Of a stretch of DNA of 64,000 bases, positions 15,923 to 23,811 are shown one piece after another. Source of the stretch: G963663735 sp963663735 (lineage in GTDB: Bacteria > Acidobacteriota > UBA6911 > RPQK01 > JAPXNP01); the NCBI GenBank assembly GCA_963663735.2, contig CAXXHN010000002.1, positions 496,001-560,000 on the forward strand. The letters run 5' to 3'. Position 1 is the stretch's first letter, and every line of letters begins with the position of its first letter. The notes beneath the pieces were generated by a model. The model was not told where the DNA came from and ran no database searches. It worked only from the letters and a program-made list of their open reading frames with translations. A program made the translations under genes and the position numbers.

Positions 15923-17030
15923 CCGGGGAACTTCACTTCGGCGATTTCAAATCTAACTGGAAACTTGATTTAAATCAGGAACGGCAGTTGGCTGGTAAAC
16001 CATTTGTCTGGCAAGGTTTTGCATGTAAGTGAGACGTTTTTGTAGGAACCTCTGTTCAAACGCCGGAGGCGTGGCCGCGAATAGCCCCAGGTGAGCGTTA
16101 GCGAACCTGGGGTATGAGAAATGACAACACGATCCAAGCCCTGGAGGGGCGGCAGAAGGACCGCCAAAATCATCCCTTCAAATATCGTTTATCATATGGA
16201 ATCTTATAGTTATTGAGAAATAGTTTTAATTCCTCCTCAAAGTTTATCTTTTTGTGATGATAAGGTTGCTTCTTGATGTAACTCTGCACCTGATCGACCT
16301 TTGAATTACTAACCGAAAATGCCGCATACCCATTCTGCCAGGCGAAGCTTCCTTTATTTCGGATACTCTTTTTTACCCAGTTTGTTGACGATGATTTGAT
16401 CTTCCTGACAACTTCAGGGATGGTCAGGTTTTTGTTGATTGATGTCAATAAATGGATATGATCAGGTATCCCTCCGGCAGTAAGCAACTTACAGTCGATC
16501 CTTTTCAAGATGCCTCCAATATAGGAGTAAAGATCCTTCTCCCATGACGCATTGACCAAATTATCTCTGGATTTTGTACTGAAAATTATGTGTTGTAGAT
16601 TTTGAGTAAAAGACTGAGTCATTGATTCTCTCTCACTCAACAACGTATGAGGTGAGGAAATAACGATATTTCCGGGAATTATGTCGCCCTTCCAGGGCTG
16701 GGAAAGGTTGGGCGGCCGTTAAACCCCAGGTTTCGCCAAACCTTTGGTTCGTTGTCACCTGGGGCTATTAGCGGACACGCCTCCGGCGTTAGCTGCCTGG
16801 TCTGGGTTCCTAATAATGGTGATAGCAACAATAGGCTCTTTGCCCTCGTTTTTATCCGCAGGGTGAATTCTTCCCTTTCCGAAGTTTTTTTCCTGCATGA
16901 TCAGGCTCTGCCAGGGGCTAGACTAAGATCTCAGTTCTGATGTCCGCTATTAAGAGGGAGCGGTAGAAATAATAGAGATAATTGACAAAATCACTGCCAG
17001 GTTCGAACGGAGATTTGAAAAGTACGAGGT
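15923..17030 (-). mobile_element. REP/RAYT unit copy A (1.17-kb direct duplication)
   Basis: This block is repeated almost base for base at 17090-18196 (offset 1166-1167). It contains an outer foldback-repeat arm, an inner pair of GC-rich palindromes (CCCCAGGTGAGCGTTAGCG near 16085 and its inverted relative near 16722), a minus-strand transposase gene and the opposite foldback arm. Palindromes flanking a single-copy IS200-like transposase are the hallmark of REPtron-type elements, in which the transposase acts on the flanking REP sequences. Confidence 0.8.
16170..16622 (-). CDS. REP-associated tyrosine transposase (IS200-like), copy A
   Basis: About 150 residues, counted from the ATG at 16620-16622; a TTG seven codons earlier also opens the frame. 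It is a Y1_Tnp (HUH) protein: the HUH pair is in GGIPDHIHLL and the catalytic Tyr in VQSYIKKQPYHHKK. Family members nick single-stranded hairpins as IS200/IS605 TnpA does. The RAYT branch acts on REP palindromes and is usually domesticated rather than freely mobile. Convergent GC-rich palindromes lie on both sides. It differs from copy B at five residues. Confidence 0.92.
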   Translation of the reverse strand: MTQSFTQNLQHIIFSTKSRDNLVNASWEKDLYSYIGGILKRIDCKLLTAGGIPDHIHLLTSINKNLTIPEVVRKIKSSSTNWVKKSIRNKGSFAWQNGYAAFSVSNSKVDQVQSYIKKQPYHHKKINFEEELKLFLNNYKIPYDKRYLKG

Positions 17031-17067
17031 GAAGAGGAAATGGAGCGGATGAAGTGATATGGTTTTT

Positions 17068-17103
17068 GCCGACCAGGAGATCGGCGTTCCCGGGGAACTT
17101 CAC
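17068..17103 (+). repeat. Intact (empty) group II intron target site
   Basis: GCCGACC-AGGA-GATCGGC is followed by GTTCCCGGGGAACTT with no interruption. This is the uninterrupted version of the site split by the intron at 14056/15923. It lies at the junction between the two RAYT units. Confidence 0.9.
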
Positions 17104-18196
17104 TTCGACGATTTCAAATCTAACTGGAAACTTGATTTAAATCAGGAACGGCAGTTGGCTAGTAAACCATTTGTCTGGCAAGGTTTTGCATGTCAGTGAG
17201 ACGTTTTTGTAGGAACCTCTGTTCAAACGCCGGAGGCGTGGCCGCGAATAGCCCCAGGTGAGCGTTAGCGAACCTGGGGTATGAGAAATGACAACACGAT
17301 CCAAGCCCTGGAGGGGCGGCAGAAGAACCAGTAAAATCACCCCTTCAAATATCGTTTATCATATGGAATCTTATATTTATCGAGAAATAGTTTTAATTCC
17401 TCCTCAAAGTTTATCTTTTTGTGATGATAAGGTTGCTTCTTGATGTAACTCTGCACCTGATCGACCTTTGAATTACTAACCGAAAATGCCGCATACCCAT
17501 TCTGCCAGGCGAAACTTCCCTTATTTCCGATACTCTTTTTTACCCAGTTTGTTGACGATGATTTGATCTTCCTGACAACTTCAGGGATGGTCAGGTTTTT
17601 GTTGATTGATATCAATAAATGGATATGATCAGGTATCCCTCCGGCAGTAAGCAACTTACAGTCGATCCTTTTCAAGATGCCTCCAATATAGGAGTAAAGA
17701 TCCTTCTCCCATGACGCATTGATCAAATTATCTCTGGATTTTGTACTGAAAATTATGTGTTGTAGATTTTGAGTAAAAGACTGAGTCATTGATTCTCTCT
17801 CACTCAACAACGTATGAGGTGAGGAAATAACGATATTTCCGGGAATTATGTCACCCTTCCAGGGCTGGGAAAGGTTGGGCGGCCGTTAAACCCCAGGTTC
17901 CACCGAACCTTTGGTTCGTTGTCACCTGGGGCTATTGGCGGACACGCCTCCGGCGTTAGCTGCCGGGTCTGGGTTCCTAATAATGGTGATAGCAACAATA
18001 GGCTCTCTGCCCTCGTTTTTATCCGCGGGGAAAATTGTTCCCTTTCCGAAGTTTTTTCCTGCATGATCAGGCTCTGCCAGGGGCTAGACTAAGATCTCAG
18101 TTCTGATGTCCGCTATTAAGAGGGAACAGTAGAAATAATAGAGATAATTGACAAAATCACTGCCAGGTTCGAACTGAGATTTGAAAAGTTCGAAGT
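17090..18196 (-). mobile_element. REP/RAYT unit copy B (1.17-kb direct duplication)
   Basis: Second copy of the block at 15923-17030, differing by scattered point changes and a one-base length change. It ends in a foldback-repeat arm (GCCAGGTTCGAACTGAG...GAAAAGTTCGAAG at 18162-18196). Two direct copies with a shared repeat between them suggest unequal recombination or replication slippage rather than two independent insertions. Confidence 0.8.
17337..17789 (-). CDS. REP-associated tyrosine transposase (IS200-like), copy B
   Basis: Same length and architecture as copy A at 16170: HUH motif DHIHLL, catalytic Tyr in SYIKKQPYHH, intact frame. Differences are conservative (Val/Ile, Thr/Ile, Arg/Gly, Asn-Asn/Asp-Lys). 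Because both copies stay open, the duplication is recent or both are under selection. Confidence 0.92.
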   Translation of the reverse strand: MTQSFTQNLQHIIFSTKSRDNLINASWEKDLYSYIGGILKRIDCKLLTAGGIPDHIHLLISINKNLTIPEVVRKIKSSSTNWVKKSIGNKGSFAWQNGYAAFSVSNSKVDQVQSYIKKQPYHHKKINFEEELKLFLDKYKIPYDKRYLKG

Positions 18197-18309
18197 GGTG
18201 GCAGGTACATAAACCCACAAGAAACTTAATCTATTCTTCTCAGGAAGAGACCATTCTGATTTTGCCACGCCATAACAAAATGGCCAGAATTCACTTTGAA
18301 TTGATGATG

Positions 18310-18852
18310 TTAGTTCAGCTTTGGATCATACATATTTCCATATCGCAACATAACAGTGTTTACGGATTTGTCTTTGGCGACTGTGACAATGTAAAGTCGA
18401 TCGAACTCGCCCTCTTCATTTATTTCCGCTCCGGGGTCACCTCCAAGCAGTTTTACCAATGACGGGGTGCTGTTGCTGTGGCCGACCACCAAATGCAGGC
18501 CGCCTGTTCTCCGCAGTTTTTCGACCAGGACAGGCAGATTATCAGGATCATACAGCTCCACTTCAAGCCCTTGCGCGTCCGCGATTGGGGCCGCTGTGTC
18601 CCTTGTCCGGATAAAGTCAGAGCTGTGTACATATTCGATATTGGCATTCCGGAGTGCTCCGGCAAGTGTTAAGGCCCGCTCCAGCCCTTCAGAGGAAAGG
18701 TTTGGATCTTTACTGTTGTCGATTTTTTCAGCATGCCGCACCAGAAAGACCTGCAAAGGTATTTGGGTGTTTGTGTCACGCTTTGATGCGCAGCTGGTCA
18801 GCAGGACTATAAAAATAAAAACGGCAATTTTGGACTGTGTATATATTTTCAA
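18310..18852 (-). CDS. Histidine-phosphatase-family lipoprotein
   Basis: 180 residues with a TTG start preceded by AAAGGTGA. Residues 8-21 form a lipoprotein signal ending LTSC. The mature part is a short phosphoglycerate-mutase-like (branch 1) domain: the catalytic RHG is RHAEK (FLVRHAEK), the second Arg is in DFIRTRDTA, and the second catalytic His is in VVGHSN. Such periplasmic lipoproteins dephosphorylate small molecules; the substrate is unknown. The DNA upstream carries the third copy of the motif seen before the AlbA_2 and SIR2 operons, which marks it as accessory. Confidence 0.88.
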   Translation of the reverse strand: MKIYTQSKIAVFIFIVLLTSCASKRDTNTQIPLQVFLVRHAEKIDNSKDPNLSSEGLERALTLAGALRNANIEYVHSSDFIRTRDTAAPIADAQGLEVELYDPDNLPVLVEKLRRTGGLHLVVGHSNSTPSLVKLLGGDPGAEINEEGEFDRLYIVTVAKDKSVNTVMLRYGNMYDPKLN

Positions 18853-19064
18853 TGGTCACCTTTCTTTACTGAGGATAAATATGAAGTCTAAAACAATAGT
18901 TATAACCAAATTTATTTTAGCCATTAATAAAAATATTATGGATTTTTTAAAAGTGCTGACAAGAAATAAATTGATCCGAATAATAAACCTCGCGGAATTC
19001 CGTCAAATAAACTATCAAGTCATCTAAATATTTGGTTTAAAAATAGGGGATTCTTATCGGGGCA

Positions 19065-19178
19065 TTTCCAGGTTCGAGCTGAGACATTCCAAGTTCGAAC
19101 TGAGATTTGAAAAGTTCGAAGTGAAGACAGAGTTCGAACTTCACTTCGGCGATCTCAGTTCTCAAATCTCAGTTCCGG
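19065..19178. repeat. Foldback repeat, complete copy
   Basis: Contains both arms: TTCCAAGTTCGAACTGAG, GAAAAGTTCGAAGTGAAG, a short spacer, then CGAACTTCACTTCGGCGAT and CTCAAATCTCAGTTCCGG. The arms are mutually complementary, so this is the most complete palindromic version in the window. Confidence 0.85.
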
Positions 19179-19702
19179 TGTCGTCCCTCCGGGGCTCTTC
19201 TCGTGGGGGTTACCCCACCCAGGGTTCGCTGCCGCTCACCCTGGGCTATTCCTTGCCGTCCCTCCGGGACTGATGCCGCAGGGATAAGGGTAATTCAATC
19301 CGATGCCTGGAGGTTCCGCTGATGCCCGCAATCGGTGATTGCTCTTAAGGCGGTAGCTTATGCCGCTGCGGCAATTGTCAGGGTACTTCTTACCTTCGAA
19401 CTTCACTTCGGCGATCTCAGTTCTCAGATCTCAGTTCCGGTGTCGCCCCTTCGGGGCTTTTCTCGTGGGGGTTACCCCACCCAGGGTTCGCTGCCGCTCA
19501 CCCTGGGCTATTTGCTATCGTCCCTCCGGGACTGATGCCGCAGGGATAAGGGCAATTCAATCCGATGCCTGGAGGTTCCGCTGATGCCCGCAGTCGGTGA
19601 CTGCTCTTAAGGCGGAAGCTTATGCCGCTGCGGCAATTGTCAGGGCACTTCTTACCTTCGAACTTCACTTCGGCGATTTCAGGTCTCAGATCTCAGTTCC
19701 GG
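19139..19702 (+). repeat. 262-bp tandem repeat, two copies plus partial third
   Basis: The marker CTTCACTTCG recurs at 19139, 19401 and 19663, an exact period of 262. Each unit holds a foldback-repeat arm, a GC-rich palindromic segment (CCCAGGGTTCGCTGCCGCTC), GTCCCTCCGGGACTGATGCC and AATTCAATCCGATGCC. The third copy breaks off after GGTGCCGCCCCTCCGGGACT. Frames that open through it are repeat artefacts. Confidence 0.85.
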
Positions 19703-19867
19703 TGCCGCCCCTCCGGGACTACTATATTCAGCAATAGAAAGACCAAGGTTAGTTGGGTAGATTAATTTGAAATCGAAAAATCTGGATTTGCCACTTAACG
19801 TATTTTATTGCCAAGGTTTACTGGGCGCCTGGCAAGCGTTAACCGGACAGTACTGATCTAAAATATC

Positions 19868-20338
19868 TTATATTTTTATTGTCAGTACGCCATCTTTTAA
19901 AGATGCCTCGAATTCTTTAAGGGGTTTGTCGGCGGGGCCGCTCAGGTTTTTGCCGTCAATTCCATATCTGGAACCGCCAAGACTCGCGCATTTAAAATTT
20001 GTCAGTTCCTGATCATATTCAACTTCAACGCCTCTATGCGTGCAGAGAAGGGATGTTACTTCGTATCGTTGTTCATCAACATGGGCGATGATTACTCCAT
20101 TTGGAATATCAGAATGTCTGATTTTAACAGCCCCTCCAACTTTACTTAATATCATCTCTTTTGATAAATCGATTGCCAGGATATTATTGTTTAACGTAAA
20201 GGAATCCGGATTAATTGAAGGAGTGCTGCCTATCTTTGTGAACGTGGCGCATCCGGTCATTCCGCATAAACATGTTGAAGTAACAGTAATTGTCACGGCT
20301 CCTTTTTTCAGGAACTGCCTTCTGCCGAATTCTCCCAT
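19868..20338 (-). CDS. Rieske-like Tat-secreted protein, second Cys-x-x-His motif altered
   Basis: 156 residues. The start at 20336-20338 has a near-perfect AGGAGGTGATC, so 15 upstream codons are excluded. The N-terminus is a Tat signal (GRRQFLKKGA) followed by a hydrophobic stretch with MTGC, possibly also a lipobox. The Rieske domain shows the first ligand pair in CTHRGVEVEY. The second, normally CPxHGS, reads CASLGGSRYG: the Cys is present but the His is not. A normal [2Fe-2S] cluster with two His ligands is therefore unlikely. It may be degenerate or may bind differently. Neighbours give no electron-transfer partner. Confidence 0.82.
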   Translation of the reverse strand: MGEFGRRQFLKKGAVTITVTSTCLCGMTGCATFTKIGSTPSINPDSFTLNNNILAIDLSKEMILSKVGGAVKIRHSDIPNGVIIAHVDEQRYEVTSLLCTHRGVEVEYDQELTNFKCASLGGSRYGIDGKNLSGPADKPLKEFEASLKDGVLTIKI

Positions 20339-20444
20339 GATCACCTCCTGATGAATTAAGTAAGACATTATGTCCAGGTACAATAATATTTTTTGAGGGG
20401 AGCAGAGTCCAGAATTTTTGGCACTTTCTGATTGCGCCGCCTAC

Positions 20445-20483
20445 TTCCAGGTTCGAACTTTTCAAATCTCACTTCTCAGTTTC
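20445..20483. repeat. Foldback repeat, reduced copy
   Basis: TTCCAGGTTCGAACTTTTCA joins directly to AATCTCACTTCTCAG, giving a short version with the middle deleted. It lies between the Rieske-like gene and the large membrane-protein gene. Confidence 0.7.
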
Positions 20484-20506
20484 TTTTTGGTTCAGTTTCT
20501 CATCCC

Positions 20507-22354
20507 CTATTTTCTATCAATCACTGCCTCAAGTATGCCTTGTGCCGCCGGGAGTTTGAATTCGGGTTTAAGGCGCGCTGAGGCGTAAAATTCCCGATCT
20601 TCCAGATTAACGAATCCTGAACTTTCCAGGTCGGCCAGGACCGGTGCCAGTTGATCCCTGAACTCAACTGGATAGGGCCATTTGTGTGCCGCCCACTGCA
20701 AATCAATATAGGGAAAGATCACAACATCGGCTTCGTTTCTTGCGAGCAGCACCAGTATTCGATTAGCAAAGTGATCACCCACTCTTGCAATGGGGAATTT
20801 TCGCATGGTTTTCGGCCAGTGGGATCTTGCCTCTGCCAGATTTTTGTCTCCGCCAATGTTATAGGCAACCACATTTAATCGGGAAGCGATATAGTTCACG
20901 AGAAAATCGTTTCTCCATGGAAGAAAGGCGACCTTTTCGCACGGCAGAACCACCTCCTTCATCTCCTCTACCAGATTCGAATCAAGATCCAGAAACATCT
21001 CGCGATTATGGATTGCTGCTTTTAAATGGTTATTTAGATCAGGTAGATTAAATATGGTAATTACCGTCATAACTATGGCTGCTCCATAGATTATGGATTT
21101 TTTGTTTCCGCCTGACATTGCCAGGACAATTAAAACCCAGGCGCCAAAAAAACCCATGGCTCCCCACCGGTAGCTCGCCCTCATCTCTTTGAATCCCGGG
21201 AGATTTTCAGAAAGCAGGGCCGATCCAGTTGGAGCTTTGGCGTACTTCTCCGCCATATTTGGACCGATGGTTTCTCCACCAGGTTTTACTGAATTAAATT
21301 TGAGAGAAGGCCCGAGAGCCATATAGAAGCTAAATACCATTACAACAATGAATCCGGCGGTAATTTTTTTGCTGCCGGAACCATAGATAACCGACCAAAT
21401 TGAGCCGGTAATAACCGGGATCGCAAAAGTGGTTGTCCAGGTAGATGCGTCTCCAAAAAAAGCATCATTCGAACGGGAAACACTCCAGCCTAAAAGATCG
21501 GGCAGCCAGAGCATGCCCCTGGTGGGGATCAGCAGAAATGAGACATCAAGCCCCCAGCCCCTGAAGAATTCGATTGGCGCCGCATCAAATTGGAGCTTCC
21601 CTATATACAGCGCGTAAAGCAGGTAAGCGACACCAAAACTGAAAAAATGGACTGGAAACGCGAATCGGGTCATCCTTCGCCTGTTTTCCGCGTCACAGGA
21701 GTACAGAATGGCGCCCAATAAACTCGCCCCAACAGCAAACATCACAAAGGTATAACCATCCATGAAGACTGCAACCAGGCAAACAGATAAGTATCCGGAT
21801 AGCCACATTACAATTATCCAGTTACCGGGTACTCGTTTTGCTGCCCGGGGCGCAAAAAGATGTAAGGCGCTAAGAAAATAAAAGGGCAGAAGGCCTATTC
21901 CGATGGAAAGCATCGAGTAACTGGCATGCCCCCATATCATCGGCATCGTCATCCAGGCAACCGCTCCTAAAATGGAAAGCATTGGCTGAATCGAAAAATA
22001 CCGGCCGATCCCGTATGCCGATACAAATGCAATGGAAAGCCACAAGGCAGCCATTAAGGAGTAGGCATCAGCTGGATGAAGGCCTGATTTTATGAATAAT
22101 GCCGCTGGCCATGCCCCGGCAAGGCCAAACACGATGGCAGCCGGCTCGGGCGCACCAAAATTATGCGCGTAAATGCTGAAGACTGACTCGTTCAGGAATG
22201 AAAGGGAAAAACCGGTAGTCCAGAGGGCCTGGCCAAGAGTAGGTGTTGAAATAAAAGGGAGCGCCCCATTAACTAATAAAGCAATTAATAGAGCGGCGGT
22301 AAATAACAGGCCGAGTCCGGAGTTTTTCGCAATTTTGATTTTGCAGCCCATCAA
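20507..22354 (-). CDS. Large polytopic membrane protein (GT-C/YfhO-like topology)
   Basis: 615 residues, with about 12-13 hydrophobic helices spread over residues 13-440 and a soluble C-terminal part of roughly 170 residues. A long loop contains GFKEMRASYRWGAMG, close to the P-x-F-x-x-x-R-x-x-x-R-W pattern seen in YfhO-like and related GT-C-fold membrane proteins, which handle lipid-linked sugars in envelope assembly. No nucleotide-sugar motif is visible. Assignment rests on topology and that one motif. It stands alone between repeat copies. Confidence 0.6.
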   Translation of the reverse strand: MMGCKIKIAKNSGLGLLFTAALLIALLVNGALPFISTPTLGQALWTTGFSLSFLNESVFSIYAHNFGAPEPAAIVFGLAGAWPAALFIKSGLHPADAYSLMAALWLSIAFVSAYGIGRYFSIQPMLSILGAVAWMTMPMIWGHASYSMLSIGIGLLPFYFLSALHLFAPRAAKRVPGNWIIVMWLSGYLSVCLVAVFMDGYTFVMFAVGASLLGAILYSCDAENRRRMTRFAFPVHFFSFGVAYLLYALYIGKLQFDAAPIEFFRGWGLDVSFLLIPTRGMLWLPDLLGWSVSRSNDAFFGDASTWTTTFAIPVITGSIWSVIYGSGSKKITAGFIVVMVFSFYMALGPSLKFNSVKPGGETIGPNMAEKYAKAPTGSALLSENLPGFKEMRASYRWGAMGFFGAWVLIVLAMSGGNKKSIIYGAAIVMTVITIFNLPDLNNHLKAAIHNREMFLDLDSNLVEEMKEVVLPCEKVAFLPWRNDFLVNYIASRLNVVAYNIGGDKNLAEARSHWPKTMRKFPIARVGDHFANRILVLLARNEADVVIFPYIDLQWAAHKWPYPVEFRDQLAPVLADLESSGFVNLEDREFYASARLKPEFKLPAAQGILEAVIDRK

Positions 22355-22469
22355 TCTTGATCCTGGTTATTGTGCTGTTTCGCTCATCTGTTCCTGGAAC
22401 GTCATGATAACGCCTGAAACTGCGGTACGCAATGAACGCGGCTATTCACCGCCTCAAGAAAAGGCCACT

Positions 22470-22556
22470 GCCAGGTTCGAACTGAGATTTGAAAAGTTCG
22501 AGGTGAAGAGAAGATTTGAACTTAACTTCGGCGATTTCAGTTCTCAGATCAGTACT
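22470..22556. repeat. Foldback repeat copy
   Basis: GCCAGGTTCGAACTGAGATT, GAAAAGTTCGAGGTGAAG, then GAACTTAACTTCGGCGATTT and TCAGTTCTCAGATC. Both arms are present, and the loop differs from other copies. Confidence 0.8.
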
Positions 22557-22769
22557 GTCTGGTTAAAAGTAGAATAATTTCAACTGTTTAGAGGGCTCCC
22601 CTCTTCCGAATCCAGGATTTTTTTTACTAACCAGCTGAAGAATAGTAGTTTTTTCAACAAGGCTACACTCAAAACCTGCTACTTTTCTGACATTGATTGA
22701 TCAACACCTTTATTCTCTGTTAGCTCAAACAGTACCAAGCAACGTTTGCCGAAAATTTTGTATTGGAAA

Positions 22770-22947
22770 TTTCTGCCGCCCTTGCCAGGGTAAAATTATT
22801 GTCGCAAGGCTGTTTGCCCCGGATTCGCTCCGCTCATCCGGGGCTACTGGCTATCGTCCCTCCGGGACTACTATATACCGCAATAGAAAGACCGCAGAGA
22901 AAGTTTGAACTTAACTTCGGCGATTTCAGTTCTCAGATCTCAGTTCC
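22770..22947. repeat. GC-rich repeat plus foldback arm
   Basis: Contains CCCCGGATTCGCTCCGCTC, GGCTATCGTCCCTCCGGGAC and CGCAATAGAAAGACC, all close to the segment at 19700-19745, followed by the foldback arm GAACTTAACTTCGGCG...TCAGATCTCAGTTCC. This repeat ends 13 bases before the DUF486 remnant. Confidence 0.75.
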
Positions 22948-22960
22948 TTCATGGGCATAT

Positions 22961-23143
22961 ATGCGCATTCTTCCTTTTATCCTCCTTCTTTTTTCCAACA
23001 TTTTCATGACCTATGCTTGGTACGGGCATCTCAAAGATATGAGGGCCAAGCCAATACTCCTGGCAATCCTGCTGAGCTGGGGTGTGGCTTTTTTTGAGTA
23101 TTGCCACCAGGTTCCGGCTAACCGCATCGGAAGCGCATATTTC
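22961..23143 (+). pseudogene. DUF486 membrane protein, 5' remnant
   Basis: The frame starts MRILPFILLLFSNIFMTYAW at 22961 and continues YGHLKDMRAKPILLAILLSWG then FEYCHQVPANRIGSAYF. This is the N-terminal 60 residues of DUF486, a small four-helix membrane family of about 115 residues. After YF the expected continuation is lost; the frame runs on to 23398 with unrelated sequence. The break coincides with the start of a second unrelated coding remnant in another frame. Confidence 0.85.
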
Positions 23144-23327
23144 ACTCTGCCTGCTTTTTGCAGCATTCTCAGTCTGGCATGTAGCGCTGAACCATCGGGC
23201 GTTATGGAATCACGTGAAGAATTTGGCAGCAGGGAGCCGTATCGTCAGTCGGGAGGTTCTGTTAGCCGGTGTTTTAATGGCGTTAACTCTGATGTTCGTA
23301 ATGCACCCCTTCCTGGCTGGAGTTTGA
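23133..23327 (+). pseudogene. DUF4405-like membrane protein, 3' remnant
   Basis: In a different frame from the DUF486 remnant, the segment HISLCLLFAAFSVWHVALNH followed by RALWNHVKNL and a final helix (VLLAGVLMALTLMFV) looks like the C-terminal half of a DUF4405/cytochrome-b561-like membrane protein and ends in a TGA. No start belongs to it. A deletion has joined the front of one gene to the back of another at about 23132-23143. Confidence 0.6.
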
Positions 23328-23398
23328 ATGAGAGATTAATCGATCCAATGCATCAGCTGCGCCTGTTTGCATGGTCCGCTGTCATGGGAACGTTTTAG

Positions 23399-23811
23399 TC
23401 AGCGGAGAAGCCGGGTTTGAATGGTTATGCAGAAAACCTGGCTGATCAGTTTTCAGATATTTAACAATTTTTCTAATTTCCATCTTTTTATCGATTTATG
23501 GGAAGCAAACGGCTAATCTGAATGTTAATATATCCGGAAAGGTAACTGGTGGAACAGGGCAGGTATATTTCTTTTAATTCATTGTTTCAAAGATATTTAA
23601 TCTTGACGGTTCAATCTCTTTCGGGCATGATCCCAGGGTTGACGATTATTATTTTTTTTGCTGAGCGGCAGGGTGGTATCATGACGGATGCGGCGCGGCC
23701 TTTGAAACAGTATATACAGCTTGAGCACGCTGCTGTTTTCCTGGCACCAGGTTTGTACGGGCTGGGATGGGATGGCAGAGTAATACTGTCATTGTGGCAA
23801 TAAAGGATGGT
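23399..23811. other. Intergenic region before sensory hub
   Basis: No convincing gene. An open frame at 23549-23803 has no family match and looks fortuitous. The promoter for the kinase at 23812 should be here, but I cannot pick a clear -35/-10 pair. Confidence 0.4.

Noticed and set aside
15661..16032. Open frames overlapping the end of the maturase gene and domain V
   Set aside because: They read through the ribozyme domains and a repeat; no family match.
16752..18064. Short frames in the GC-rich palindromes beside the RAYT genes (for example 16752-16940, 17846-18064)
   Set aside because: They coincide with palindromic repeat DNA duplicated in both units and are not protein-like.
19335..19584. 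Frames in the 262-bp tandem repeat
   Set aside because: They lie wholly in repeat DNA and change with the repeat unit.
4256..22947. CRISPR array suggested by repeated segments
   Set aside because: Copies are irregularly spaced, vary in length and orientation, and there are no uniform spacers or cas genes.
23549..23803. 84-codon frame upstream of the CHASE kinase
   Set aside because: No family match; it overlaps the likely promoter and runs into the kinase start region.
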